IMG/VR virus record: IMGVR_UViG_3300048773_000034 | Location: 1-29,986 of that record | From: a virus | Length of the DNA stretch: 29,986 nt | Strand: one strand, 5' to 3' | In this document: positions 8,437 through 15,516 of the stretch, in pieces | Layout: each line of letters opens with the position of its first letter | Numbering within the stretch: position 1 is the stretch's first letter | Made by a program: the position numbers and the translations under genes | The notes under the pieces: generated by a model | Database searches by the model: none | What the model saw: only the letters and a program-made list of their open reading frames with translations | What the model was told of the DNA's origin: nothing

Positions 8437-9229
8437 CACAGCCGCTCATCGCCTGCGGCCCCGGGCTGCCCCACGACCGGGGCGTCCGGATCGGCGAAGG
8501 TCATGCCGACTGCTTCCTGGTGCGCTTTCAGGGCCTCCCGTGCGACGTCCTCCGGGTTCTCGCGCTGCCCGATCTGGCCGTCGAAGTCCTCCTGCTGCTC
8601 TGCGTCCATGTGCTCCACCTGGATCGAGTACGCGACATTGCACATCTGGCGCGGGGTCAGCGCCTCGACGCCTTTCCCTGTCGCCCGGAGGAGGTCCCCG
8701 TCGACCCTCGCGAGGTGGTGCGCCGCCCACCCGAGGAGGTTCCGGGCGGCGGCGTAGGGCGGCCGGCGATCAGCTCGATCGTCTTGGTGATGACGTCCAT
8801 CAGGTCGTCCGCGTCGGCCTTGGTGATCATGGCGTGTTCCTCGAATTCGCCCCAGTCACCGCGGTCGTACACCTTGCACGCGGGCTCGTTGTCCGCCTTG
8901 CAGAATTCGCATTTTCCGCAGCCGGGGCAGCCCGGGTGGATGCAGTCCCGCAGCAGCGTGTACATCGCACCGAGCGCCCGCGGGTCCTGCACGTTGACGT
9001 CGGCGAATGCCGCGAACTTCAGCAGCGGCATCAGGCCGATCTTGTCCGCGATCCGGAACCGGCGGCCCAGGAACTCCACCGACCGGATGGTGGTCACGGT
9101 CCCGGGAACGGCTTCCTGCTCGACATCGGGCGTGACGCCCGCGGTGGTGGCCTGGATGCCGGCCAGCTGGCGATCCAGCTCGGCAGGCGATGCGTCGAAA
9201 TCGACATCGAGACCGGCGTCTTCGCTCAT
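8436..9229 (-). CDS. Tail assembly chaperone G-T fusion (programmed -1 frameshift product)
   Basis: The predicted product is complement(join(8436..8672,8672..9229)): 186 residues in the first frame, then a -1 slip at GGGAAAG, then 78 residues ending in GDERL. The second-frame segment begins GVEALTPRQMCNVAYSIQ and is acidic and helical, with no good start of its own directly after the slip site. In lambda and many siphoviruses the long G-T form is made at a few percent of G, and together they coat the tape measure protein before tail tube polymerisation. The location between tail tube and tape measure fits this exactly. The efficiency of slippage cannot be judged from sequence. Confidence 0.85.
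8657..9229 (-). CDS. Tail assembly chaperone G (short form), with Cys cluster
   Basis: This 190-aa protein starts at ATG 9229 behind a Shine-Dalgarno AGGAGG. Its C-terminal region (DWGEFEEHAMITKADADDLM, then RPT and a Pro/Ser/Gly/Arg tail) follows the pattern of actinophage tail chaperones that end in a flexible tail carrying the frameshift site. It is the product of normal decoding; the fusion arises by -1 slippage after K186. An unusual Cys cluster (C96, C101, C104, C107, C110, C118) sits in the middle and could bind zinc. Neighbours are the tail tube gene upstream and the zinc-ribbon gene downstream. The assignment rests on synteny, the tail composition and the slippery site together. Confidence 0.87.
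   Translation of the reverse strand: MSEDAGLDVDFDASPAELDRQLAGIQATTAGVTPDVEQEAVPGTVTTIRSVEFLGRRFRIADKIGLMPLLKFAAFADVNVQDPRALGAMYTLLRDCIHPGCPGCGKCEFCKADNEPACKVYDRGDWGEFEEHAMITKADADDLMDVITKTIELIAGRPTPPPGTSSGGRRTTSRGSTGTSSGRQGKASRR
8672..8678 (-). promoter_or_regulatory. Programmed -1 frameshift slippery heptamer GGGAAAG
   Basis: The minus-strand heptamer GGGAAAG is phased as G GGA AAG in the frame of the chaperone gene, exactly the X XXY YYZ arrangement needed for tandem -1 slippage. It is identical to the known slippery site of the phage lambda G/T genes. The zero frame stops five codons later (GCG TCG AGG CGC TGA), and the -1 frame stays open to 8436. Confidence 0.88.
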
Positions 9230-9290
9230 GGCAGCGGAACCTCCTACCGCAGAAGATCCCGGCTCCCGGAGGCCGCGGGTGGTGCAGGGC

Positions 9291-9322
9291 CCGGGAGCAC
9301 GCAGTCACTTGCGCGCTCCCGG
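9291..9322 (-). terminator. Strong hairpin between tail tube and chaperone genes
   Basis: The minus-strand RNA can form CCGGGAGC, one G-U pair and CGCA, a 6-base loop, then the complementary arm: 13 pairs in all. The single imperfect position is G-U on the minus strand but A-C on the plus strand, so the fold is favoured in the direction of transcription of the flanking genes. No U-run follows, so it may be an attenuator or processing hairpin that lowers chaperone levels relative to tail tube. Confidence 0.6.
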
Positions 9323-9332
9323 TGATCAGGAC

Positions 9333-9788
9333 TCAGGTACCAGCCAGGCCGTAAGTCGGGTACCGCTGGATTCGGCTGGCCGCGTTCCAGGTGGACTTGA
9401 GCGACACAGCGGCGGTGACGCCGCCGGCGACGGCGAAGTCGGGCAAAATTGTGCCGAAGAAATACTGCGCGGGCGGCCCCATCTGCGTGCTGACGGTAGA
9501 CGGGTACAGGTAGAAGTTCCTGGCCTGCCCGTCCGTGGCCGCCACGTAAGTCTGGGCAGTAGCAGTGTCGTAGAACCCCGTGAAGTCGCCGCTCGCATCG
9601 GGCAGCCCGGCCACCCAGATGAGGTTGCTGTCTCCCATGGCGGTCACATCGACCTTGGCCACCACGAAGTTGATCGACCAGTCGGACAGGAAAGACATGG
9701 GGGCAGCGAGAATCTGCGCGCCGCCCGTGCCGTTGGCGGGGTCTACACCGACGTACGCAATGCCGTTACGCCCGTGGATACGACTCAC
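9333..9788 (-). CDS. Major tail (tube) protein
   Basis: This 151-aa protein starts at GTG 9788 (MSRIHGRNGIAYVGVD), the usual style of actinophage tail tube N-termini. It shows alternating beta segments (INFVVAKVDVTAMGD, ASGDFTGFYDTATAQTY, RNFYLYPS, YFFGTILPDF), consistent with the tail tube fold that polymerises into the tube around the tape measure. The length is short for the family but complete. It lies directly upstream of the chaperone genes, separated by a strong hairpin, the usual order for siphophage tails. The ribosome binding site GAGGGAG lies close upstream. No membrane or enzymatic motif is seen. Confidence 0.8.
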   Translation of the reverse strand: MSRIHGRNGIAYVGVDPANGTGGAQILAAPMSFLSDWSINFVVAKVDVTAMGDSNLIWVAGLPDASGDFTGFYDTATAQTYVAATDGQARNFYLYPSTVSTQMGPPAQYFFGTILPDFAVAGGVTAAVSLKSTWNAASRIQRYPTYGLAGT

Positions 9789-9815
9789 GGAGGTTGCTCC
9801 CTCGCATAAGTGCTG

Positions 9816-9827
9816 GGAGCCGGCTCC
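9816..9827. repeat. Perfect 12-bp palindrome upstream of the tail tube gene
   Basis: GGAGCCGGCTCC lies in the 108-bp gap between the tail tube gene and the divergent HNH gene. A related dyad GGAGCC-T-GGCTCC occurs at 13452-13464 in the other divergent gap. It could be an operator or a chance GC-rich palindrome. Confidence 0.35.
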
Positions 9828-9896
9828 GGTCGCATCGGACAGCTAGGGCCGCGGCAATAGATCTGTGACCAGGTTACTCCCGCTAGTTTATTAACC

Positions 9897-10193
9897 ATGG
9901 CGGAGGAACGCTGGAGCCCGGTCCCGGATTACGCGGGCTGGTACGAGGCCAGCGACTGGGGCCAGGTGTACTCGCTGCCCCGGGCCGCTGCTGCCGGGGG
10001 ACTGCTGCACCCGAAGCTCAACTCGCGGGGGTACTACCAGGTAGGGCTGTGCAAGTACGGCCGGGTCACCCAGGTGCTGGTCGGCCGGATCGTGCTGGCG
10101 GCGTTCCGCGGCCCGTGCCCGCCCGGGAAACGGGCACGGTACGGGCCGCGAGGTCCTGCCGACAATTCGCTGGAGAACCTGCGCTGGGGCTAG
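9897..10193 (+). CDS. Degenerate NUMOD4/HNH endonuclease-like protein
   Basis: This 98-aa protein is encoded against the direction of the tail genes. Residues 4-28 fit the NUMOD4 motif (ERWSPVPDYAGWYEASDWGQ), which binds DNA in phage homing endonucleases. Residues 58-98 fit the HNH_3-type tail (VLAAFRGPCPPG, PADNSLENLRWG). The two expected His residues appear to be lost: the family's VH-R/L pattern reads VGRIVLAAF (Gly63) and the ARH pattern reads ARYG (Tyr82). It also ends immediately after LRWG, where relatives normally continue. It is probably a decayed homing endonuclease, or a DNA-binding remnant. Its stop overlaps the convergent coiled-coil gene in a shared CTAG. Confidence 0.82.
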   Translation: MAEERWSPVPDYAGWYEASDWGQVYSLPRAAAAGGLLHPKLNSRGYYQVGLCKYGRVTQVLVGRIVLAAFRGPCPPGKRARYGPRGPADNSLENLRWG

Positions 10194-10591
10194 CCGGTGA
10201 CGGGTGGCACGTCGGCCGCGGCGTCGGCGGTTTCGGTGGCCAGGAAGGCGTCTGCCTGGGCCTGGGCAGCGGCCACGGCATCCATGGTGGTCTGGGAAAT
10301 CGAGCCCACGCCACCGGCCGCGACTTCAGCCAGCAGCTGGCTGACGCTGCCCTGGATGCCGGTGAGCACGGTGGCGGCCTGGGTCAGGTCCCCCTCGATC
10401 TTGGTGACGGTGGCGAGAATGGTGGCGTCCTGGGTCATGATTTGCTCCAGCAGTGCGATAACGGTGTTCATGGAATTGGAGAGGCTGTTCACGGTCTTCT
10501 GGGTGGCAGACAGCGTGGATTGCACCGCGAGCAGGGTTGATTGCTGCGCGGTGGCGGGAGTGATCGCGCTAAGTCGCAGCCAATTGCGCAT
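10190..10591 (-). CDS. Coiled-coil phage protein of unknown function
   Basis: The protein is almost entirely helical, with heptad-like spacing (QQSTLLAVQSTLSATQKTV, LSNSMNTVIALLEQ, IEGDLTQAATVLTGI), and ends in an Ala-rich segment plus VPPVTG. It has no Cys, no membrane segment and no catalytic motif. I chose the ATG at 10591 (MRNWLRLS, 133 aa). An ATG at 10627 would add 12 residues but has its GGAG immediately adjacent. Similar short coiled-coil proteins occur near the tail tube in actinophages, and a trimeric virion accessory role is possible. I do not recognise a named family. Confidence 0.65.
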   Translation of the reverse strand: MRNWLRLSAITPATAQQSTLLAVQSTLSATQKTVNSLSNSMNTVIALLEQIMTQDATILATVTKIEGDLTQAATVLTGIQGSVSQLLAEVAAGGVGSISQTTMDAVAAAQAQADAFLATETADAAADVPPVTG

Positions 10592-10631
10592 TGAAACCGT
10601 GTCTCCAGCCGGGAGCGTAAGCAGCATCTCC

Positions 10632-10678
10632 GGCTCTGGCCGCTTGCTGCGCGCGGCCGGCCACGGTAAGGCAGAGCC
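10632..10678 (-). terminator. Nested inverted repeat between glycosyltransferase and coiled-coil genes
   Basis: The outer arms are GGCTCTG (10632-10638) and CAGAGCC (10672-10678). The inner arms GGCCGC (10638-10643) and GCGGCC (10653-10658) enclose a 9-base loop. It lies in the 70-100 bp gap after the glycosyltransferase stop. No U-tract is present, so it could be a weak terminator or a processing structure. Confidence 0.4.
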
Positions 10679-10698
10679 AGTCTAAGCCCCAGGTCGCG

Positions 10699-11745
10699 CT
10701 AGTACCTCTCCAGCAGCTCCAGAAGAGTTTGCACATTTGCGGTAAACGTCCGGCCAGCAACAGCTTTCCGGGCCAGCTCGCCTGCCCGCTCGCGCTCAGG
10801 GCCGTGCGCCAGCCACCAGCGCAGCTTCTCGCCCGCTTCGCCGGGACTGCCGAAAGTAGGCAGCATGGACAGCAGCTGATCGCCCTCAGCGCGCGGATCG
10901 CGCAGGAACGGCAGGCCGCACGCCGCCATCTCCACCTCCCGCGGGCCCATCGCCTGGGCGACGTCGGCAGCGTGGGTCTCCTCGCCTTCCCGGCGGTAGA
11001 AGTTGAGGCCCATCCGGGCATGCCGGTACAGCTCGGCGGCGTCCGCGTTGTCCACGCAGTCAGCCTCGATCCCCACCCCGGTCCCGATGAACTTCGCCAG
11101 CGGGGAGGTCGTCGGCAGCTTGCCCCAGTCGTTCCCCGCGATCAGCACGTCCAGGCCGTCCAGGTCCATTGCTTCGAAGAATTTGATCCGGGATTCAAAA
11201 GCGGTGCCGATGAACGCCAGCTCGGCGGCCATCTCCAGGTCCCGTTCCCCGGTGCGCGGATGGTGCACCGCGGGCCGGTAGGCGTGCGGCATGTACACCG
11301 CCGGGATGCCCTGCGCCCGGAACATGTCCAGGTTGGCCGGGTCGTTGAGCATGTTGAGGTCGGCCAGCTGCCCGCGGATCAGCTGCTCGTCATCCTGGTA
11401 CGGGCTTTCGGTGTGCAGGATGACGATCTTGTGCCCGTGCGCCCGGATCAGCCTGAACAGCCGCTCGGTCATGAAGAACGCGCTGATGAACATAACGACC
11501 TGCGGGGCGAACGTATACAGCGCGTCGGTCAGGCCCTGCATCGAGGTGACCAGGGCCTGCTCCTGGGACATCGCCTGCTTGATGATCAGGCGCCCTTCGC
11601 TGTCCTTCAGGTCTTCGCCGTGCTCGTCTGTTTCGGGCATCAGCACCTTGGAGTAGAAGATCAGCCGGTCGTTGGTGTTGAAGGTCGCGACGTCGATCCC
11701 CAGCTCTTTGAACGCTTCATGCCAGCCGGTGAAGACGTCATGCAC
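10699..11745 (-). CDS. CgeB-like (GT4/GT-B type) glycosyltransferase
   Basis: The 348-aa main body has a GT-B-like layout. The N-terminal Rossmann half includes FAPQVVMFIS and HKIVILHTESPYQDDEQ. The C-terminal half contains the family's nucleotide-sugar region, GPREVEMAACGLPFLRD, and ends in a helix typical of the CgeB/Glyco_trans_1_2 group. It likely transfers a sugar to a virion protein or host glycan; donor and acceptor are unknown. The GTG at 11745 has no Shine-Dalgarno. A strongly preceded ATG at 11791 starts MRILMVHPGP, the expected N-terminus, in another frame (see separate entry). It lies between the papain-like gene and the tail tube, on the structural strand. Confidence 0.82.
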   Translation of the reverse strand: MHDVFTGWHEAFKELGIDVATFNTNDRLIFYSKVLMPETDEHGEDLKDSEGRLIIKQAMSQEQALVTSMQGLTDALYTFAPQVVMFISAFFMTERLFRLIRAHGHKIVILHTESPYQDDEQLIRGQLADLNMLNDPANLDMFRAQGIPAVYMPHAYRPAVHHPRTGERDLEMAAELAFIGTAFESRIKFFEAMDLDGLDVLIAGNDWGKLPTTSPLAKFIGTGVGIEADCVDNADAAELYRHARMGLNFYRREGEETHAADVAQAMGPREVEMAACGLPFLRDPRAEGDQLLSMLPTFGSPGEAGEKLRWWLAHGPERERAGELARKAVAGRTFTANVQTLLELLERY

Positions 11746-11791
11746 GCTGAAGTCGGGCTAAAGGCCCAGGGTGAACCATCAAGATCCTCAT
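11746..11791 (-). pseudogene. Out-of-frame N-terminus of the CgeB-like glycosyltransferase
   Basis: An ATG at 11791 follows a strong Shine-Dalgarno (AAGGGGGTGG) and encodes MRILMVHPGPLARLQRA before a stop that overlaps the downstream GTG. The next frame carries PDFSVHDVF, so MRILMVHPGP plus DFSVHDVF would make the usual start. A +1 change within the run GCCCGAC, or removal of 7 bases, would restore one frame. A short coupled leader peptide is the alternative. Confidence 0.6.
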
Positions 11792-11831
11792 GGGCTGACC
11801 ACCCCCTTATGCACCATCAGCAGCCGCACGG

Positions 11832-12923
11832 CTACGCGCCAACGGTGAAGCCCTTGGCAGCCAGCCAGATCCCCAGCGCTTCCCGCAGGCGGTGTGAGAA
11901 GGGGTGCGTATCTGCCATCCACTGCTCCGCGACCGTTGCGAGCGCCTGATCCGCAGCGTCCGGTCCGGGCGGCGGCACCGGAGCGGGCGGCACCGGAGTG
12001 GGCGGCACCGGAGTGGGCGGCACCGGAGCTGGCGGCACCGGAGTGGGTGGTGTAACAGCGACCGGGAACGGCTTGCCGGTGATCGCGGTGAATTCCGCGG
12101 CGAACGCGGCCTCGTTCACGCCTGCCTGGAACTCGACCGTGCCCAGCTGCTCCTCCCAGACGACGAACCACAGTTCCTCGACTTCGTGTCCCCAGAACGC
12201 CGGGGTGAACGAGGTCTCCTCGGCCCAGGTCACGAATTTCACGTTGCCAGCCAGGTCAGGGTCGCTGCCGGCCGGCTCAGCGCCGTACCCGCCCACCATC
12301 GTGCAGTGCCCGCCATCGACCGGGCTGCTTGCCACGTAATCCCAGGGCTGGTCGTTGCCGAATTCGGTCTGGTTGATGTCCAGCACGTTGATGCCGACGC
12401 AGAGTACGCCGCCCGCAGCTATTGCCGCGCTGACTTCTGCGGCGCTGGTGTAGTCGACCGCAGCGAAGCCAACCAGTTTCGAGCCGTCCGGGCCGGGGTT
12501 GGCGACCAGCCATTCCAGCAGGGTCTGGATGTCCATCCCGCCGTCAGCGGGTGAGCCGGGCCCGGTGGATGAGCCGCCTGTGGGATCGAAGTCCGGATTC
12601 TGGGTCTTGTAGACAGCTAGCACCTCGGACCAGGGCGGGTACGAGCTGTGGCCGCCAATCACCGTGCTGATCGTCCGGCGGGTGTTGGCCCACCAGACGC
12701 CTACGCAGTCACCGCAGCCACCGAAACCGGGCGCCACGGTGTTGTCCGGTCCGTTGCCCAGCATCTTCCAGCCGCCGCCCATCGGCCTGATGTAGTCCAC
12801 GGCGGCCGGTGGCGGGGCCTCCACCGGCCCTCTGCGGCGGATGTCGCGGAACTGGATCGCTGGTGCCCGTTTCGGCGGGCGCCGGCCGTAGGTGCCGGTC
12901 ACACGACGCTGTGGTGTGCTCAT
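11832..12923 (-). CDS. Papain-like cysteine peptidase-fold protein with Pro-rich linker
   Basis: This 363-aa protein starts at an ATG sharing its A with the TGA of the tail terminator. Residues 1-45 are basic and Pro-rich. The core (about 46-260) has GGCGDCVGVWW with candidate nucleophile C73, then DGGHCTMVGGYG with candidate H206, then a VTW segment at about 231, the order seen in papain-like folds. A linker of PVPP-type repeats (about 292-317) joins a C-terminal helical segment ending KGFTVGA. There is no signal peptide, so it would act inside the cell, in the virion or after lysis. A tail-borne or lysis-associated peptidase is a fair guess; activity is not proven. Confidence 0.68.
   Translation of the reverse strand: MSTPQRRVTGTYGRRPPKRAPAIQFRDIRRRGPVEAPPPAAVDYIRPMGGGWKMLGNGPDNTVAPGFGGCGDCVGVWWANTRRTISTVIGGHSSYPPWSEVLAVYKTQNPDFDPTGGSSTGPGSPADGGMDIQTLLEWLVANPGPDGSKLVGFAAVDYTSAAEVSAAIAAGGVLCVGINVLDINQTEFGNDQPWDYVASSPVDGGHCTMVGGYGAEPAGSDPDLAGNVKFVTWAEETSFTPAFWGHEVEELWFVVWEEQLGTVEFQAGVNEAAFAAEFTAITGKPFPVAVTPPTPVPPAPVPPTPVPPTPVPPAPVPPPGPDAADQALATVAEQWMADTHPFSHRLREALGIWLAAKGFTVGA
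11971..12045 (-). repeat. Five 15-bp tandem repeats coding the Pro/Val linker
   Basis: Five copies of a 15-base unit (plus-strand form GGCGGCACCGGAGTG, with small variations) encode the five-residue unit TPVPP or APVPP. Copy number of such repeats changes easily by slippage, so linker length may vary between relatives. Confidence 0.85.
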
Positions 12924-13342
12924 CAGATTGCCCCGATCTGTACGTTTATCCGGGCGCCGAAGTAGGTCTCGCCCGCGTAATCGATTCGGCCATAGTTGCT
13001 CACGGTCATAGGTTCGCAGAAATGCACCGCGCTACCAAGGGTCGGATCAGCCATGATCGCGCCCGGGATGGATTCAGTCTCCCCGGACCCGATACCCAGG
13101 TAAGCATCCAGCGCCCGCTGCGTGCGCTCAGATGTGGCCGCATCTGAGATGACGATCAGAACGATCAGGTTGATTGTCAGGGTGCCGTCCACCGTGTCGC
13201 CGAACTTGGCCAGCGGCTGGCCGGGCAGCACGATCGCGACCGGCGGGCTGATTGAATCGCGGGCCTCGGCCATGGTGCGAAGCCCTGTGCGAGTGCCGAT
13301 CTGGCTAGCTAGCGCGGCTCTGATAGCCAGGATGTCCGCCAT
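12923..13342 (-). CDS. Tail terminator protein
   Basis: This 139-aa protein starts at ATG 13342 behind the Shine-Dalgarno AAGGAAG. It has the layout of actinophage tail terminators: MADILAIRAALASQIG at the start, PPVAIVLPGQP, a TINLIVLIVISDAA strand, a helix ending LDAYLGIG, and a beta end with YGRIDYAGETYFGARI. The terminator caps the tail tube and docks it to the head connector. It is the first gene of the downstream tail segment and is coupled to the papain-like gene. In most siphophages it would sit directly after the adaptor, but here about 8.6 kb separates them. Confidence 0.78.
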   Translation of the reverse strand: MADILAIRAALASQIGTRTGLRTMAEARDSISPPVAIVLPGQPLAKFGDTVDGTLTINLIVLIVISDAATSERTQRALDAYLGIGSGETESIPGAIMADPTLGSAVHFCEPMTVSNYGRIDYAGETYFGARINVQIGAI

Positions 13343-13483
13343 GTCTTCCTTAATGCAGAAAGACCTGGCTCCTGACGGCCACAGGTTACTGAGTGATCAC
13401 AGACTACGCCGGTTGCGGCCCCAGCTAGCATAGTGCCGGAAGACCGGGTGGGGAGCCTGGCTCCAGGGGGAACGGCGCGTGTC
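13343..13483. promoter_or_regulatory. Divergent intergenic region between tail terminator and plus-strand operon
   Basis: Outward-facing starts lie on both sides (13342 minus, 13484 plus), so promoters for both directions are expected here. I could not define a convincing -35/-10 pair. A dyad GGAGCC-T-GGCTCC (13452-13464) and a looser inverted repeat near 13365-13386 could be operators. The Shine-Dalgarno AGGGGGA for the plus operon is at 13465-13471, a little far from its ATG. Confidence 0.45.
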
Positions 13484-13642
13484 ATGAGGGTTCTTATTCT
13501 GCTGCTCGCGCTCGCGGGCGCGACTATCGTGCTGTTCGTGGTGACTTACCCGGGCGGGCAGCCCGCTTGCCTGCCAGCAGGCGACGGTCACCCGCCGTCG
13601 TCTATCCGCCAGTGCCAGGCTTATTCCACGCCGTCACCGTGA
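13484..13642 (+). CDS. Small single-pass membrane peptide, first gene of surface operon
   Basis: The 52 codons begin at ATG 13484, downstream of an AGGGGGA ribosome binding site about 12 bases away. Residues 2-20 form one hydrophobic helix (MRVLILLLALAGATIVLFVV). A short outside tail with two Cys (ACLPAG, RQCQ) and Pro/Ser residues follows. An upstream in-frame GTG at 13433 would add 17 polar residues and is less likely. Its stop TGA shares GTGA with the start of the GT2 gene, so it is translated with the operon. It may be a partner of the membrane synthase, as small subunits are in other polysaccharide synthases; that is inference. Confidence 0.62.
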   Translation: MRVLILLLALAGATIVLFVVTYPGGQPACLPAGDGHPPSSIRQCQAYSTPSP

Positions 13643-15516
13643 GTACGCCTCTTCAGCAGCAACTGCTGTATGGCAGGCAATGGCCACCTCTGCTCCTGCC
13701 TTTCCAGCAGCGGCTTTTCCCGCCGCACCGGCTGATCCAGCCGTCCGTGGTGGAGCAGGCCATCGACGTGGTGTGGCACTACCCGGGCATGCAGCAGGCC
13801 CTGGTGATCGCGGCCGGGGCGCTGCTTGTTTTCGTTCTGGCGAAGGCGGTTACGTACGGGATGTACCGCCGCCGATCGGGTGACATGCTCCCGGGCGCGC
13901 CGGAAGACGATGAGCACCACTCTTACTTCAAGCACCAGTGGCGCCGCAGTCTCACCATCACGTATGCGCTGCTATCGGCCGGCGGCCTGTACGGGCTGTA
14001 CGAGGTGTACACCAAATCCTGGGTGTGGTACCCATTCCTGATCACGCTGGCGGTAATGGTCCCGTGGACGCTGTACATGATCGTGGTGACGCTGCGGAAG
14101 CCGACCATTAATATCGACACCCACGCACTGAGGGTGCGCGATCTGCGCCGGCCATCGGTGGACGTGTTCGTTCCTACCTGCGGGGAAGACCCGGCCGTGG
14201 TTGGCAACACCTATCAGCACGTGCTCGACCTTCGCTGGGACGGTGAACTGAACCTGTACGCGCTGGACGATTCACCCACCGAATCGCTGCGGGAGCTGGC
14301 CGGGCTGTACGGACTTACTTACCTGCGCCGTGATGACTGGCCGAAGGGGAAGAAGTCAGGCGGCCTTAACAACGCGCTGAAGCAGTCTCAGGGTGAGATT
14401 GTCGTTGTGTTCGACGCTGACTTTGCTCCTGCTCCGTCGTTTCTGGAGCAGACCGTCCCGTATTTCGGGGATGGCGAGGTGGGGATTGTGCAGACCTCGC
14501 AGTATTTCGGCATCACCCGCAGGGACACGGTGAACTGGATCGCCCGGCTGTCAGGTGTGGTCCAGGGGATGTTCTTCTGCTGGAGCCAGCCAGGCCAGCA
14601 GAGCAGGAACGCGGCGATCTGCGTCGGCACCAACGTGCTGTACCGGCGCACCGCGCTGGATGAGATCGGCGGCTTCCCCTGGTGCGAGACGGGCGGGGAG
14701 GACGTGGTGACCAGCGTGGAAATGCTTGCCAGGGGCTCGCAGACGGTGTACGTCCCGGTCAACCTGGCGAAAGGGCTGTGCCCGGATACGTTCAAGGGGG
14801 TGATCAATCAGCAGTACCGGTGGTGCCTCACTACGCTGGGGCTCATCTTCCCCGTCCGGGGGATGGACGGCGCTGACCGCGGATTCTGGGCCTGCAAGAT
14901 GACGCTCACCCAGCGGATTGCCTACCTATCCGGGATTCTGTATTACCTGCAATCGCTGCTGACTCTCGTGATCAGCGTTATGCCCGCCCTCATCATGCTG
15001 TGGGTGTACCCCTTCCAGGTCGGCCCCGGGAACTACCTCCCGATCGCGCCCGCGATGCTGTCGATGCTGGCGCTGCCGCTGATGATTCCCGGCTGGCGGC
15101 CGGAGATGCTGCGGCTGTCGGTCGTCTACGGCGTCGCGCATCTGCTCGCCTGCGTGGACGCGGCCACCGGCCGGATTCAGGGCTGGGTGCCAACCGGGGG
15201 CAAGACGGGAAAGAAAAACCGCACCCCGGTACGGGCTGCCGTTCTTATCCGCGGCTGGGTAATCGTGACGCAGGGTCTCATGTTCTGGGCCCTCGCCCGC
15301 GACCTGCCGATTTACGGTCTGCCCGCCTACTGGATTCCGCTGGCGCTGGCCATCGCGCAGGCGATCGTCCTGGGGCCACTGCTGCTGCCCGGGTATGGCA
15401 CGGCGGGTATAAGGCTCAGAATCTGGCAGGCGCACGGCCGGCACCGCAGACTACGGCAGCAGACCACTACGGTCCCGCCCCGGGACATGCTCGTGAAAGA
15501 GGAGGCCACGCTGTGA
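13639..15516 (+). CDS. Cellulose-synthase-like processive GT2 glycosyltransferase
   Basis: The 625-aa enzyme starts at GTG 13639, overlapping the upstream stop. Three hydrophobic segments precede the catalytic domain (about 53-75, 107-125, 130-152). The family A motifs are all present: D210/D211 (LDDS), DAD at 259-261, the acceptor-site GGED with E354 D355, and QQYRW at 391-395. Several more membrane spans follow (from about 425). This layout is that of processive beta-glycan synthases such as BcsA/CslA and hyaluronan or chitin synthases. It polymerises a sugar nucleotide and passes the chain through the membrane. No PilZ domain is seen. Which polymer is made is unknown. Next to it lies a GH16 glucanase, echoing synthase-hydrolase pairs of bacterial exopolysaccharide loci. 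Confidence 0.92.
   Translation: MSTPLQQQLLYGRQWPPLLLPFQQRLFPPHRLIQPSVVEQAIDVVWHYPGMQQALVIAAGALLVFVLAKAVTYGMYRRRSGDMLPGAPEDDEHHSYFKHQWRRSLTITYALLSAGGLYGLYEVYTKSWVWYPFLITLAVMVPWTLYMIVVTLRKPTINIDTHALRVRDLRRPSVDVFVPTCGEDPAVVGNTYQHVLDLRWDGELNLYALDDSPTESLRELAGLYGLTYLRRDDWPKGKKSGGLNNALKQSQGEIVVVFDADFAPAPSFLEQTVPYFGDGEVGIVQTSQYFGITRRDTVNWIARLSGVVQGMFFCWSQPGQQSRNAAICVGTNVLYRRTALDEIGGFPWCETGGEDVVTSVEMLARGSQTVYVPVNLAKGLCPDTFKGVINQQYRWCLTTLGLIFPVRGMDGADRGFWACKMTLTQRIAYLSGILYYLQSLLTLVISVMPALIMLWVYPFQVGPGNYLPIAPAMLSMLALPLMIPGWRPEMLRLSVVYGVAHLLACVDAATGRIQGWVPTGGKTGKKNRTPVRAAVLIRGWVIVTQGLMFWALARDLPIYGLPAYWIPLALAIAQAIVLGPLLLPGYGTAGIRLRIWQAHGRHRRLRQQTTTVPPRDMLVKEEATL

Noticed and set aside
8415-9809. Plus-strand frame of 464 codons over the chaperone and tail tube genes
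   Set aside because: It is antisense to three well-supported genes. Composition is Arg/Pro/Ser-rich and no motif is seen.
11971-12045. 15-bp repeats considered as a CRISPR or regulatory array
   Set aside because: The repeats are direct with no spacers and code a Pro/Val linker in frame. The same holds for 15645-15731.
1700-13355. Shared 10-mer CTTTCTGCAT upstream of two minus-strand genes (near 1710 and 13350)
   Set aside because: Only two copies, at different distances from the starts. Not enough to call a promoter element.
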